NCBI RefSeq assembly: GCF_029227915.1
Contig: NC_079887.1
Span: 23,929,650 to 23,993,649 of the forward strand
Length of the DNA: 64,000 nucleotides
DNA from: Hydractinia symbiolongicarpus
Lineage: Eukaryota > Cnidaria > Hydrozoa > Anthoathecata > Hydractiniidae
Direction of reading: 5' to 3'
Shown here: positions 10,963 through 20,665 of the stretch, piece after piece
Layout of the letters: the number at the start of each line of letters is the position of its first letter
How positions within the stretch are numbered: position 1 is the stretch's first letter
Program-made: the position numbers and the translations under genes
The notes under the pieces: generated by a model
The model's input: only the letters and a program-made list of their open reading frames with translations
Databases searched by the model: none
Told to the model about the DNA's origin: nothing

Positions 10963-12802
10963 TCACAGGGGTTCGTCACAGAAATCTTCCATGCACATGT
11001 GCCAGACTTTCCAGCATTTTTTGTTTTCATTCAACGCCATTGTGTGTATCAGACATGCGTTGACATCCTCGTTGCACTAAAGAAGAAATGAAAATAAATT
11101 TACCTATATCTTTATAAACAGAGCCACTGTGTGCCTGTCAGTCAAAACGGGGTCATGTAAACCACGCAGGAAATATTCAAGCTACAAAATGACAAATGAA
11201 ATTGACTTTGCTGCAACGTGAAATTTTCTGTGGATATTCAACGGGCTAACGACTAGTCTGTATTATAAGACGCGCTATCTGTCTGTGAGATAATTTAAAA
11301 CACGCGGGTTTTACAATCAAACACGCCATTATAATCGCAGCGATAATAATGGTAATATCCCCCGTCCAGGTAAACCAACCAATCAACCTTATCGTTTTAT
11401 TACTATGCGGAATTCGCGGATCAGCGTATTCTTAACTTTTTACGGAAAGTTAATTTCACAGATTGGCATACCTTGATTTTTAATGCTTTTATGTGTCAAA
11501 TTTATTGAAGAATTTTAAATTGAATGATTTGTCTTGTTTTCATCTCTTAAACGTTTTTTTTAAAAACTTTATAATATATTTTAACTAAAAACATTGCATC
11601 AATTTAGGAGGTACTTCTCACAATTTCCCATTAGGCAGTAAAGAACGTTTTTTGCCGGGATTTTTAGTTGTGAATAAAAGTAAATACTTTTCAAAGAACT
11701 TAAATATCTCGAAATACTGCGTATATTTCACCCATTAGATTGATTTAATCCCATCAAAATGTCCAATAAACTTACAGAACACACGCCGTCAGCATCGCAT
11801 TTCTTGTTAAGACATCTCTGCAATTCATCTAAAGCTTTTTCCTGTTTTTCAACTTTCATAGCTACTTCGAACTTCCTTTCATAGCTTTTAAAACACTGAA
11901 AACAAAAAAAATTATGATCATTTTAATACAGGAAGTAGCAGTGGAGAGTGGCAACAAATGCTGAAATGGTAACGGGCAGCCTTACCATATACTTAGCATA
12001 TGAATCCGAATGTTCCTCCTTTTGTATATTTTGAGGGGATTGTTGAGCATCGGAAAGATTTGTTTCGGATTCATCTTGTTCCTCTTTTTCTGGTGTGTTT
12101 AAAGTCGCAGGGGGGTCAGTAGGTTCTGAAGGCTTTTCATTCCCTTTCAACGATGGTAAACTTTGGTCATTGCCAGAACCATCTTCTTGTCCTGGTGTGT
12201 TTGGAGTCGCAGAGGGATCAGTAGGTACTGAAGGATTCGCATTCTCTTTCAAAGATGGTAAACTTGGTTCATTATTATCACCATCTGCTTCTTCTGGGGT
12301 GTTTGGAGTCTCAGAAGGGTCAGTTGGTTCTGAAGCTTTTGGATTAATTTTCAATGTTGGCAAACTTGGTCCTTTACCAGGTCCTGGCACTTTCAACTCT
12401 GACGATCCTGTTTCTTCTGGAATATCATTTTCATTGTTTTTACTTTTCCGTGGCTTGGCACCTGAAATAGATGGCGTATCATATAACTCGATGTAACAAT
12501 CTGTCTATATATTGGGGGAAAATTTAATATTCAATTACGCTGTTAATTAGAGATTATGCTTCACATAAAGAGCAAAGGTCTATTCATGACGACGCCGGAA
12601 ACAAATTCCAACACCGTTTTAATTACTCAGAGTTTTATGTTTTGCGAAAAAGTGTACATTCAACAATAAAACATGTTTGATCTCTACTTTCTACAAAAAA
12701 AAATTAAATGGAATAAGTGGAATATACAACCTTACCTGCGTAACAGATTTCATTATTGATTGTTATGAAGTAGATAAAAAATATCAGTAAAAACGCTTGC
12801 AT
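10963..12802 (-). CDS. Secreted Pro/Glu-rich repeat protein with 9-Cys C-terminal domain (paralog B, 4 exons)
   Basis: Joined exons (minus strand): 12802-12736, 12461-11986, 11895-11776, 11076-10963, giving about 258 aa. Introns are GT..AG with phases 1, 0, 0, as in the 796-2314 gene. Exon 1 is a signal peptide (MQAFLLIFFIYFITINN). Exon 2 is hydrophilic and holds three 34-residue repeats with cores (G/E/D)xSLPxLKxN and PTDPxxTxNTP. Exons 3 and 4 carry C-x26-C-x4-C, then C-x6-C-x12-C-x6-C-x4-C, ending in CDEPL and TGA; an extra Cys lies in DADGVCS. Exon 4 is 114 nt in both paralogs. The exon 3 segment between the first two cysteines is Lys/Glu-rich and probably helical. Family not recognised. 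A TATA-like box sits about 35 bases upstream of the ATG. Confidence 0.85.
11225..11300 (+). repeat. Helitron-type end fragment in intron 3 of paralog B
   Basis: CGGGCTAACGACTAG (the family 3' end) is followed directly by TCTGTATTATAAGACG and a CTGTCTGTGAG stretch (a 5' start), giving an end-to-start junction like those in the arrays near 36.9 kb and 44.4 kb. The rest of the element is decayed. Confidence 0.5.
12067..12372 (-). repeat. Three 102-bp in-frame repeats in paralog B
   Basis: Units at 12372-12271, 12270-12169 and 12168-12067 encode three 34-aa Pro/Thr/Glu-rich repeats. Paralog A has low-complexity sequence here but no such repeat, so the array arose or diverged after duplication. 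Confidence 0.85.
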
Positions 12803-12836
12803 CTCTAATATCAAACCTTCGGCAGAAATATGTTGC

Positions 12837-12844
12837 TTTTTATA
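12837..12844 (-). promoter_or_regulatory. TATA-like box of paralog B
   Basis: TATAAAAA on the minus strand lies about 35 bases upstream of the ATG at 12802, implying a very short 5'UTR if used. Confidence 0.45.
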
Positions 12845-15300
12845 ACACCAAACAGGAAGTTTTGGATGTAATCAACCTTGGAAATTTTCGGTACAAAATT
12901 TATGCGGCATAATATACATGCAAAAAGCACTAAGCCAGAAAAGCAAAAGTTTTAATTTGTATTGGTCTAACTACATAAGAGCATTTTCTTTTTTGCATTA
13001 TCCCTTCACAGTATCTTATGCAATCACATCGTGAACGTGCTACAAAACTAATTTGTCATATATTTCTGAACACGAATTAGATTACCGCTTCTGTTATTAT
13101 GCTCCAGTTAGTGGGCTTCCCTCTGCCTTACTGTAAATACTACCGCTGGGGAAGAGAGGGCATAATTTGCAAATGGGCACTTGTACGCCTTTTAAAAATA
13201 TTGTCAGGATCACAAAACAATAGCGCACATTTATTGATTTGATTAAAATTCAATACAAAGTTATCCGAAACTTTTTTTAAGTCAGTCATGTTGACTATTG
13301 GCATAAAAAATATGCGAGCATTAACATGGAATGTGTGAGGAACCTTTTTGTACTCAACGTAAGTTAACTCCACAAAGGCTTAATCGCATGTGGTGGCTTA
13401 TTTGTTATAAATAATTTTAAGGAAGAATGGGTCTTAATTTAGCATTCAAGGTACTTTTCTAAGAACAAAACCTGCCATAGAATAGTAACATGAGGTAATC
13501 AACTAAGAACAACTTGTACAATTAAGATATTAGGTCGCCTTTTATTTGCTTGTGATGTAAAGTAAGCTTACTTTTGACGCAGTGACAATGACAAAAACCT
13601 TGCTTCAAGTTCATGCGTCAAGCAAACTAATCTCTTTATACTAACATGGCACGAAGCTTGTATAAAATGCGACGCAAAATTGACAAATGTGTTATAAAAG
13701 TGTTTTTTCGTATTTTCCAGTTCTATAAAAAGTAGATTTTTTTTCACACTTTTTCCGTTCTTTATTGTTAATTTTAAATCGCGTGGTTCCCATCAATGTG
13801 TTGATAACAGGGCGTTTTTCAGTTGACTAGATCCGCCAAGACTAACGCTATCTTGGAGTTCGACGGAAAGAATTATGCGGAAAGAAGGTATAATTTCTTA
13901 ATTTTGCTTTAGATACTGTCATTCAAAAAGCCTGTAAAGAGTTTGGAGGACGTAAAATACTAAAAATTGCATCCAAGGGGCTGTCTCCTCTAAATTTACA
14001 CAAATTGAGTTTTCAACGGGTTTATTGACTGTATATCTTCATGGTATAACGAAAACTAATAGTACAGTGTCTATTCGTATTTATCTTATTACATGACCAC
14101 CGTGTAATAACTTCAACCGTGATTTTCTTGACTTGAATGTTTTTAAAAAAAATTTACAACCATACTAAACAATTTTTAAACGACTTCGAACTTAGTCATG
14201 TATTGATTTTTTAATTACTACATCGTTATTTTTTAAGCCAATGCGCAAATATTTAACAATACTTCTTATAATAATTATTGCCGCATTCTGTCTCTTCGTC
14301 TGCAAGAGAAACGTCGTGCTGCGAAAACACAAAATGTGATACATGGAGGACGGATGAAGCCGTTGTCTTATCCACGGATACGGTCTAGTGTACTAATTAA
14401 GATTAAGGAGAGTTTGTTTATCTGACGAGATAACATCATTTTATGATGATTCTCTCACAAAGGTAGATAATACAAGAACAATATCAAAAACTTATCTTTG
14501 CTAATATCGCTACATCAATCAGACCAGTATTTTGTCCGTCTCTGCGCAAAATGGTAGCTAAGCTGTCTCTGCGTGATTTTGTAACTGTGTTACAAGCACA
14601 CAAAATGCGATACATCAAGGGCTACCGAGTATTTTTGTCATTAACGAGATATACGACAGTATATAATGGTTAATAAATTGGTCTTAACAAATGTAGGATC
14701 TTAAAAGCCCTGTCATTGTGTATTAATTGAAGTGTGTCAAATGCAGTTGAAGTGGTTAAAAAGCTAGCTGGGTAAACAAGAGATGATAGTTTATATAGTT
14801 TTTTGTAATGAGGTTAATTTAGCAGTGACGTTTCTTTTATTGTCGACATCATAAATAAAGATATTTTAGCGAAACTTATTTCTCCAAATTTTGACCCTGT
14901 TTGTATAACTAAGCTCCTTAAATTGCAATTTTGTCAAAACAAAAAAATAGTTTACCATATTGTATAATTTTTGACAACTATTACACTCTAGTGTCTATTG
15001 TTTTCAAATTTTCTGTGAAGAACAAGAATAGAGATTGAAGCTAACTTCTAAAGTTTGTAACCTTGGTGTTTAATCACGTTTTGTGTTATCGTTTATCGCG
15101 AACAAATAAAGTGATTGTTGACGCTTAATAACCATTGGGAATGTAGAAAATAACAGTTATTTAAGAGAGTTTAGATTTGTAGAAGCAGTCTACAAAGATA
15201 TGGTAACTGAAGCTTAAGTTGGTAGATACGCTTTTATATCTCCATTCTTTCTTACTTTAATTTCTACCATTCTTTTTTATTTGCATCTTTTTTTATTGCT
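12845..15300. other. Intergenic with Helitron-type remnants
   Basis: No gene seen. Diverged remnants of the Helitron-type family occur near 14280-14420 and 14530-14640, recognised by GTCCGTCTCTGCGCAAAATGG and AAAATGCGATACATC. The open frame at 13140-13373 has no domain. Confidence 0.5.
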
Positions 15301-15591
15301 TTTATTATTATATTTATTATATTTATTATATTTATTATATTTATTATATTTATTATATTTATTATATTTATTATATTTATTATATTTATTATATTTATTA
15401 TATTTATTATATTTATTATATTTATTATATTTATTATATTTATTATATTTATTATATTTATTATATTTATTATATTTATTATATTTATTATATTTATTAT
15501 ATTTATTATATTTATTATATTTATTATATTTATTATATTTATTATATTTATTATATTTATTATATTTATTATATTTATTATATTTATTTTT
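15301..15591. repeat. 9-bp AT minisatellite
   Basis: About 32 nearly perfect units of TTATTATAT. Because the unit is a multiple of three it leaves an open frame of repeated Leu-Leu-Tyr on the plus strand, which is an artefact and not a gene. Confidence 0.95.
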
Positions 15592-15629
15592 ATTCTATTC
15601 GTATAATAATATTCTTTCTACTGGTTCGT

Positions 15630-15787
15630 TTCCATTTGACTTCATTTTTCGCTATAGCGCAAGAAGCTTAAGATTTTTTTCGTTACCGCATGCCCGTTTT
15701 GAAAGACTTTAGATTTTGTCTAAGTGCGCATGCGCAACAAGAAAGCTCATGAGCTTTTTGTGCTATAGCGGAAAATCCAGTCAAATG
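15630..15787. mobile_element. Small palindromic MITE-like element
   Basis: Imperfect inverted repeats of about 35 bp at both ends, with core CGCTATAGCGCAA on the left and its counterpart TTGTGCTATAGCGG on the right, separated by about 90 bp. No coding capacity. It adjoins the 9-bp minisatellite. Confidence 0.5.
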
Positions 15788-17289
15788 CAATTGAGCCTTT
15801 ACTATCATTATTGACCAATTAAATTAACAAAGCATTAATTTTTTAACAAATGACTCGATTTAACTTTTAAAACTTGCGTAGACTTAAAAACAATGAATTC
15901 TCATAGAATAAACTTGAATATGAACATTCCGTTGTGGGTGAGATAATTTTGGAATCGCGCCAGAACGAAAACATGCTGCGGAGACAATTTTAGTTTGAAA
16001 GTGATGGTGTCAGGTTTGCAGGTCTTCTTTTGAGTGAGCTTACTTTCAGCAATCTTCAAAGAAAGCGACATAAATCGTGATTAAACCAATTTATGTTTAA
16101 AAAAAAATGTATGTTTCGTTGTGAAAGATCATTTTAAAACTAAAATGGCTGCCAAATTAAAAAAATGAGGTTTTAATGGTGTTACAACGGCGCATGTATT
16201 TGGCGCGTGTAAACCATTTTTTGCAACACGCATTTTTGACGTTTTTCCACTTTCTTTCAAGAATACAGAAGTTTCTTCGTCCTTTCAATGTTCACTTTTA
16301 ATGATTGGTTAATAAAATTCAGAAGCCACTTAGGCCTCAACCTTCAGGGAATTTTTATTTTAATGGCTTTGAAAAAACGTAAACAAATGCAAGCATGCCA
16401 CTAATTTGTGTACATTCAATGAACTTTGCATCTTGCATAGCTTCAAAGAACACCGCTTTTAATAGAATTTAAATGAGCGATTTGTGAGTTTTATCTTCTG
16501 TTATTCTATACCTCCATCGTATTATCAAAAAAAAAAAAATTAAAAATCGTAAAAAATTAACGCCATTTTAATTATGAACATCTGTACGCTTCAAAGTTCT
16601 AGCGGCGTGCTTGGTGGATGATCTAATGTAATGATGGCCATTTCGTAGGTTTGTAGGTCGTTTTTCACTTTTAATTTTCTACAAACTTTGTAATATGCTT
16701 TTTAAATACTTTGCATGTTAAGAATAAAATATTGTCATGTTTTCTAGCTATGTACAAATCTTAAACAAACATATTTTTTGGATTTTGGCTTGAAACGTAG
16801 ATCTTAACAGAGCATGGCTAAGTCCAGTTCTTCTGACAAGCTAGTGTTTATTAAAATATTGTTCTGTATATAGGAGTTAAGTTGCATCGACATTTCAGTT
16901 TATAATTACGCCTTCAAATTCGGTGACTCTTTCTAACTTTTATTTAGCTTTATTTTCTAAAAAAATTTTATTGAAATTATGCCGAAGTGTTGCCATGGCG
17001 ACACTTTGTTTTACGTAAAGTATAATTCTAGAAGAATTTTTACTAAAAAATGTTTTTTACATGTTTTAAAACCTTTATGTGACATGTTAGTTTGTATTGC
17101 TATATTATTTTGTGTTGTTATTATTATTGTTAATAAATTCATCGCAATGATACAATCGTTAAAAAATTTCAAAGTTAGTGCTTTCTTTTCTTCATTTAAC
17201 CGAATTTTATGACGTCATCACCAAAAATGCCGACGTCATTAAGTTTGTTTTCAGCAAATTGTTTATTATTATCCGAACAACACTTGTGG
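15788..17289. other. Intergenic; Helitron interior fragment
   Basis: No gene seen. Sequence at about 16620-16870 resembles the interior of the 1.4-kb element at 42940-44369 (around 43165-43440): shared blocks include GGTTTGTAGG, ATATTGTCA.GTTTT.TAGC and TACA.ATCTTAAAC. The 77-aa frame at 16979-17212 has a hydrophobic stretch but no other support. Confidence 0.5.
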
Positions 17290-17730
17290 TAAGTTTTAAG
17301 TTTATTTATTAGACACTTTTCTGGCAAATATTTAGGTCCCATACCTCTCATTGCCTAGGATATTGGCTGTTACACGAAATTACCCATAAGAATCTCTATG
17401 AAAACCTTATAATTGAGAAACTGTAATAACTTTCATTAGGATTATCCTTAGGACTTAAAACTAACAAGGCAAATTTGTTTCGTTACCCTTAACGAAACAA
17501 ATTTGCCTTTCCGAGAATCTTGATTGCGCCAATAATACCGTTACCCGATGTTTTTGGATTTTCGGGCACTTTTTGGGTGTTATTCATGCGAACTATGCAA
17601 AAAGCGAAACGAATATTAAATAAGCTTTATTTGGGTGTCAGAAAATTTAAACGGATTGTAAAAATTAGCATAGTTATTGAATTTTAAGCAGATGGTGGTA
17701 TAATAGACAAAATTAAAGCATATGGGGAAT
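17290..17730 (+). mobile_element. Decayed relative of the piggyBac-type MITE
   Basis: Colinear with the interior of the element at 35546-36292: shared blocks include TATTTATTAGACAC.T, TTAGGTCCCATACC, GATTATCCTTAG, GATTTTCGGGCA and TTTAAGCAGAT.GTGG. Termini are not preserved. A 20-bp perfect hairpin has formed inside it. Confidence 0.65.
17466..17509. repeat. Perfect 20-bp-arm hairpin
   Basis: Arms AAGGCAAATTTGTTTCGTTA (17466-17485) and its exact reverse complement (17490-17509) are separated by CCCT. It lies inside the decayed MITE, while the homologous MITE at 35.8 kb lacks it. Confidence 0.9.
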
Positions 17731-17956
17731 CTCATTTTCGCTTGATCAATGGAAGGTTTAAGCCAATTTGTTATTACACAAAGGGCGTTAAATTTCATCG
17801 GTAGTTATGGAATAAATTTGTGTTTTTAGGCGCATTTGTCGACTTGCAGTCAGGCCATTATACGCAAGCTTTAAGTTGAGTTTCTACCCTCTCCCTTCCC
17901 GCTCCTCCCCTATTAACTATACTAGACTTGTTTTAAAGTTAAGCAAACGTTCTTTA

Positions 17957-18568
17957 GCATGTACTTGTAAGTTGGGTCAGCACGTACATTTCAGGCTCGT
18001 AAAATAAACATTAAAAATTTAATAGATATGAAAAAGAAAACTTTAGGGTTTAATTTCATTTCATTTGAATAATTAAAAAAAAAACAGTTCTAGTTCTTGT
18101 ACGAGCTTAAGTGCAATGTATGATAGCAGCTGCAACACTCAATATTGATTTTCCATATGTCATTTGCTACTGGGAATTTCGCTGCATGGTAGGCCCTTAG
18201 CATAGATAAACTAATGATGTTTAAAAGTAAAAACAATAATGTATTTCAATTCTTTACTTAGGAAATTTAACGGAGGCACCTATTGAGATGTAATTTAATG
18301 TAGGAAGAAAATAATGAAAGTATCTGTGTTTGTTTTTATCAAGGTCAATGTGCAGCAAATTCGTCGAAATCATGTTGTAAGGATTAAAAGGGGGAATATG
18401 GGAGCGGCCCGGAATATTGTATATGTAAGCCTGATTGCTACTTCTTTTAATCCTCGCGCATTCTGAACAACTGCATGTACTTCCAAGTTGGGTCGGCACG
18501 TATACCTCAGGCTCATGAAATAAACATTAAAACATTTTATATTGAAAAAGAAATGTTTAGAATTTAAG
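17957..18568 (+). repeat. Direct repeats flanking a decayed PC-esterase segment
   Basis: About 97-bp direct repeats at 17957-18055 and 18473-18568 share GCATGTACTT and AAGTTGGGTC.GCACGTA, then TCAGGCTC, AAATAAACATTAAAA and an A-rich tail. The pseudocopy at 18088-18438 lies between them, suggesting tandem duplication of a unit of about 515 bp. Confidence 0.7.
18088..18438 (+). pseudogene. Partial pseudocopy of the PC-esterase gene
   Basis: Colinear with about 19498-19858 of the downstream gene, spanning the end of its intron and the start of exon 2. Shared blocks include GTGCAATGTATGATAGCAGC, TTGATTTTCCATATGT and GGTCAATGTGCAGCAAATTC. The exon 2 acceptor is destroyed by mutation (TTTTTAG to TTTTTAT) and the coding part has an early stop. 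It is a genomic (not processed) duplicate because intron sequence is included. Confidence 0.8.
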
Positions 18569-18695
18569 CGATAGGAGGTCTTGGATAGTCTACGTAGATT
18601 TCAAAGCACAGAGCGTTCATAGAAATCTCTCCGTAATACCCATCATTTGTTTATTTGTTTTTTTTAGTAAATACTGAAAATCCGGAACCTGAAAG

Positions 18696-20665
18696 ATGCA
18701 GCTTGTAAACCTACTCAAGTATGTTTTCTCAGTGCTGATGTTGTTATCCATATTCCCAATTACATACTATATGAGAGATCGATACATCGAAGTATGGAGA
18801 ATGAATACTACAATTCATATGTACTCCAGTTCCAGAGAATGCAATTCTCTTAATGTTACTGAATTAATTCAAGGTGAATGGGTGCCGCGTAAGGATCTTA
18901 CCCCACTCTACGTGAAGACAGTGCATGCGATGAATGATTATGTCCTGTGGAGGCGTGGTAAAAAGCACTTAATTAATCTTCGCAATGACACCAAATGTGG
19001 ATTAGAGTACCCTGTCAATGGGTTAGTTTTGTCAATACTTAACTTACATTTCTACAAATTTAATTATCAAAGTTACGCTTGAATAATTTTCAAACAAAAG
19101 CGAAGAAAAATAGTTTCTATGCTATAATACCCGTATATGTCTGTCTGTCGCGCAAAATTATAGTAGAGAACGGCAGGTATAACGGCATCAAAAGGACGGC
19201 TAAACCGTTGGTTTTTCCAAAAGTCTTCAACTCTCTTATTGAATTAACGGTGCATTCTTTTAAATTTTAAAAGATCTATCTTGTCAATCTTATAATTGTT
19301 CCTCTTGTCTTATATTTATCAGCGCGCTGAAGACCTTCGCATGATATTTTACGCCAATTCGATGTTTGATTGGTTCAATCTTAAATAAACAACAATAGAA
19401 TGAAATTTGCTAACCACTCATCTGATAAATTTCTGTACGCGTGAGCATAACTAATGTGTATTTTGCACCATTTCTTTTGTATAATTTATAAAAAATCACT
19501 TCAAGCTCTTGCACAAACTTATGTGCAATGTATGATAGCAGCTTCAACACTCAATATTGATTTTCCATATGTTATTTGCTACTGGGAATTTCGCTTCATA
19601 GTAGACTCTCAGCATAGACGTCCTAATGATGTTAGAAGTAAAAACAATATACGTTTTTCAATTTCTTACTTAGGAGATTGTGAAGAAGACACCTATGGAG
19701 ATGTAATTTGCTGTAGAAAGAAAATTATGCAAGCATTTCCGTTTGTTTTTAGGTATCCAGGTCAATGTGCAGCAAATTCGTCGAAACCATGTTGTAACGA
19801 TCAAAAAGGGGAATGTGGGAGCGGCCCGGAATACTGTAAATGTCTACCTGATTGTACAGATTATTCAAATATTATAAATCCAGAATTAATGGATTGGAAA
19901 GAAACCTATTGCCCTTTAGAAGATTACACGTCATTGTCGACATGCGATTTTCTATCAAAGAGATACTCTTCAATTACATTTATTGGGGATTCCCTTGTGC
20001 GCCATTTCTTTGAAGCTTTTATGATACATGTGACTGATGATGCCGCGTATGGTGCTATGAACTACAATCTTTCAAGTGACGTCCTCAGTCCTTGCAGAGA
20101 TGAAATGCAGTTTTCGGAAACGGGCTGTCGCCTTAAATTATTACTTGAATGGAAAGATATAGTTAATCATCATAGGTATTGCAGACATGCTAAAAATAAG
20201 ATAAAGGCTAGTTACTTTGCTACTCATCTCTTTAAAGAATTACCAGCTGTTTTAGAAATTGTTAAAGAACGTTTGGCAGAAGAACGTCCATTGTTTTTAG
20301 TGTATATTGGTGGACATGAATCTTTCGGAGCTGAAAGGGGGTGGGAACGCTTTTTGAAGCCTCTAGTTGAACAATTAAAACTCAACAAAACCAAAAAGCC
20401 TTCATTTCTTTGGTTGGGAGGACACACTAATGGACCAACAAAACTCGCTGCTTACGCTAAACATCAAGGCTCAAAGAAGGCCTTCGATTACACAGCAGTA
20501 CTGTCAGAAAAGTTAGCTAAATACGGTATTTCCGTGTTTGACTATTTTCCGATCACAAAAGATGTGTTTAGTTTTGACGGTACTCATTTTGGATCGAAGC
20601 TAAATGGAATGAAGGTTAAGATGCTAATAAAATTGTTGAAATACAACTCATTTGAAGTGCCCTAA
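18696..20665 (+). CDS. Type II membrane PC-esterase/SGNH-like protein (2 coding exons)
   Basis: Exons 18696-19021 and 19753-20665 join in phase 2, giving about 412 aa. The join yields a Cys motif typical of invertebrate members: KCGLEYPVNG followed by YPGQCAANSSKPCC, then GECGSGPEYCKC. Residues about 8-25 form a membrane anchor with a short cytosolic N-terminus, so the catalytic part is probably lumenal. Family motifs: GDS at 187-189 in FIGDSLVRHF, and DGTH at 384-387, consistent with the nucleophile and the Asp/His pair of PC-esterase (Pfam PF13839-like) enzymes that act on glycan acyl groups. The substrate is unknown. An acceptor (TTTTTTTTAG) sits 28 bases upstream of the ATG. AATAAA occurs at 20751. 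The long open frame that starts at 19454 reads through intron and is not the true start. Confidence 0.85.
19118..19225 (+). mobile_element. Helitron-type fragment in PC-esterase intron
   Basis: Resembles the short element at 44555-44698: GCTATAATACCCGTATATGT, CTGTCTGTCGCGCAAAAT, then AAAAGGACGGCTAAACCG. The 3' hairpin is mutated. Confidence 0.6.

Noticed and set aside
12095-12496. Plus-strand 133-aa frame opposite paralog B
   Set aside because: Shadow of the repeat-containing exon 2 on the minus strand, whose splice sites and paralog support are strong.
15281-15712. 143-aa open frame of repeated Leu-Leu-Tyr
   Set aside because: Generated by the 9-bp minisatellite; no start context or homology.
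19454-19752. N-terminal extension of the 403-aa PC-esterase open frame
   Set aside because: It reads through intron; splicing exon 1 to 19753 restores the conserved Cys pattern, and an acceptor TTTTTAG lies exactly there.
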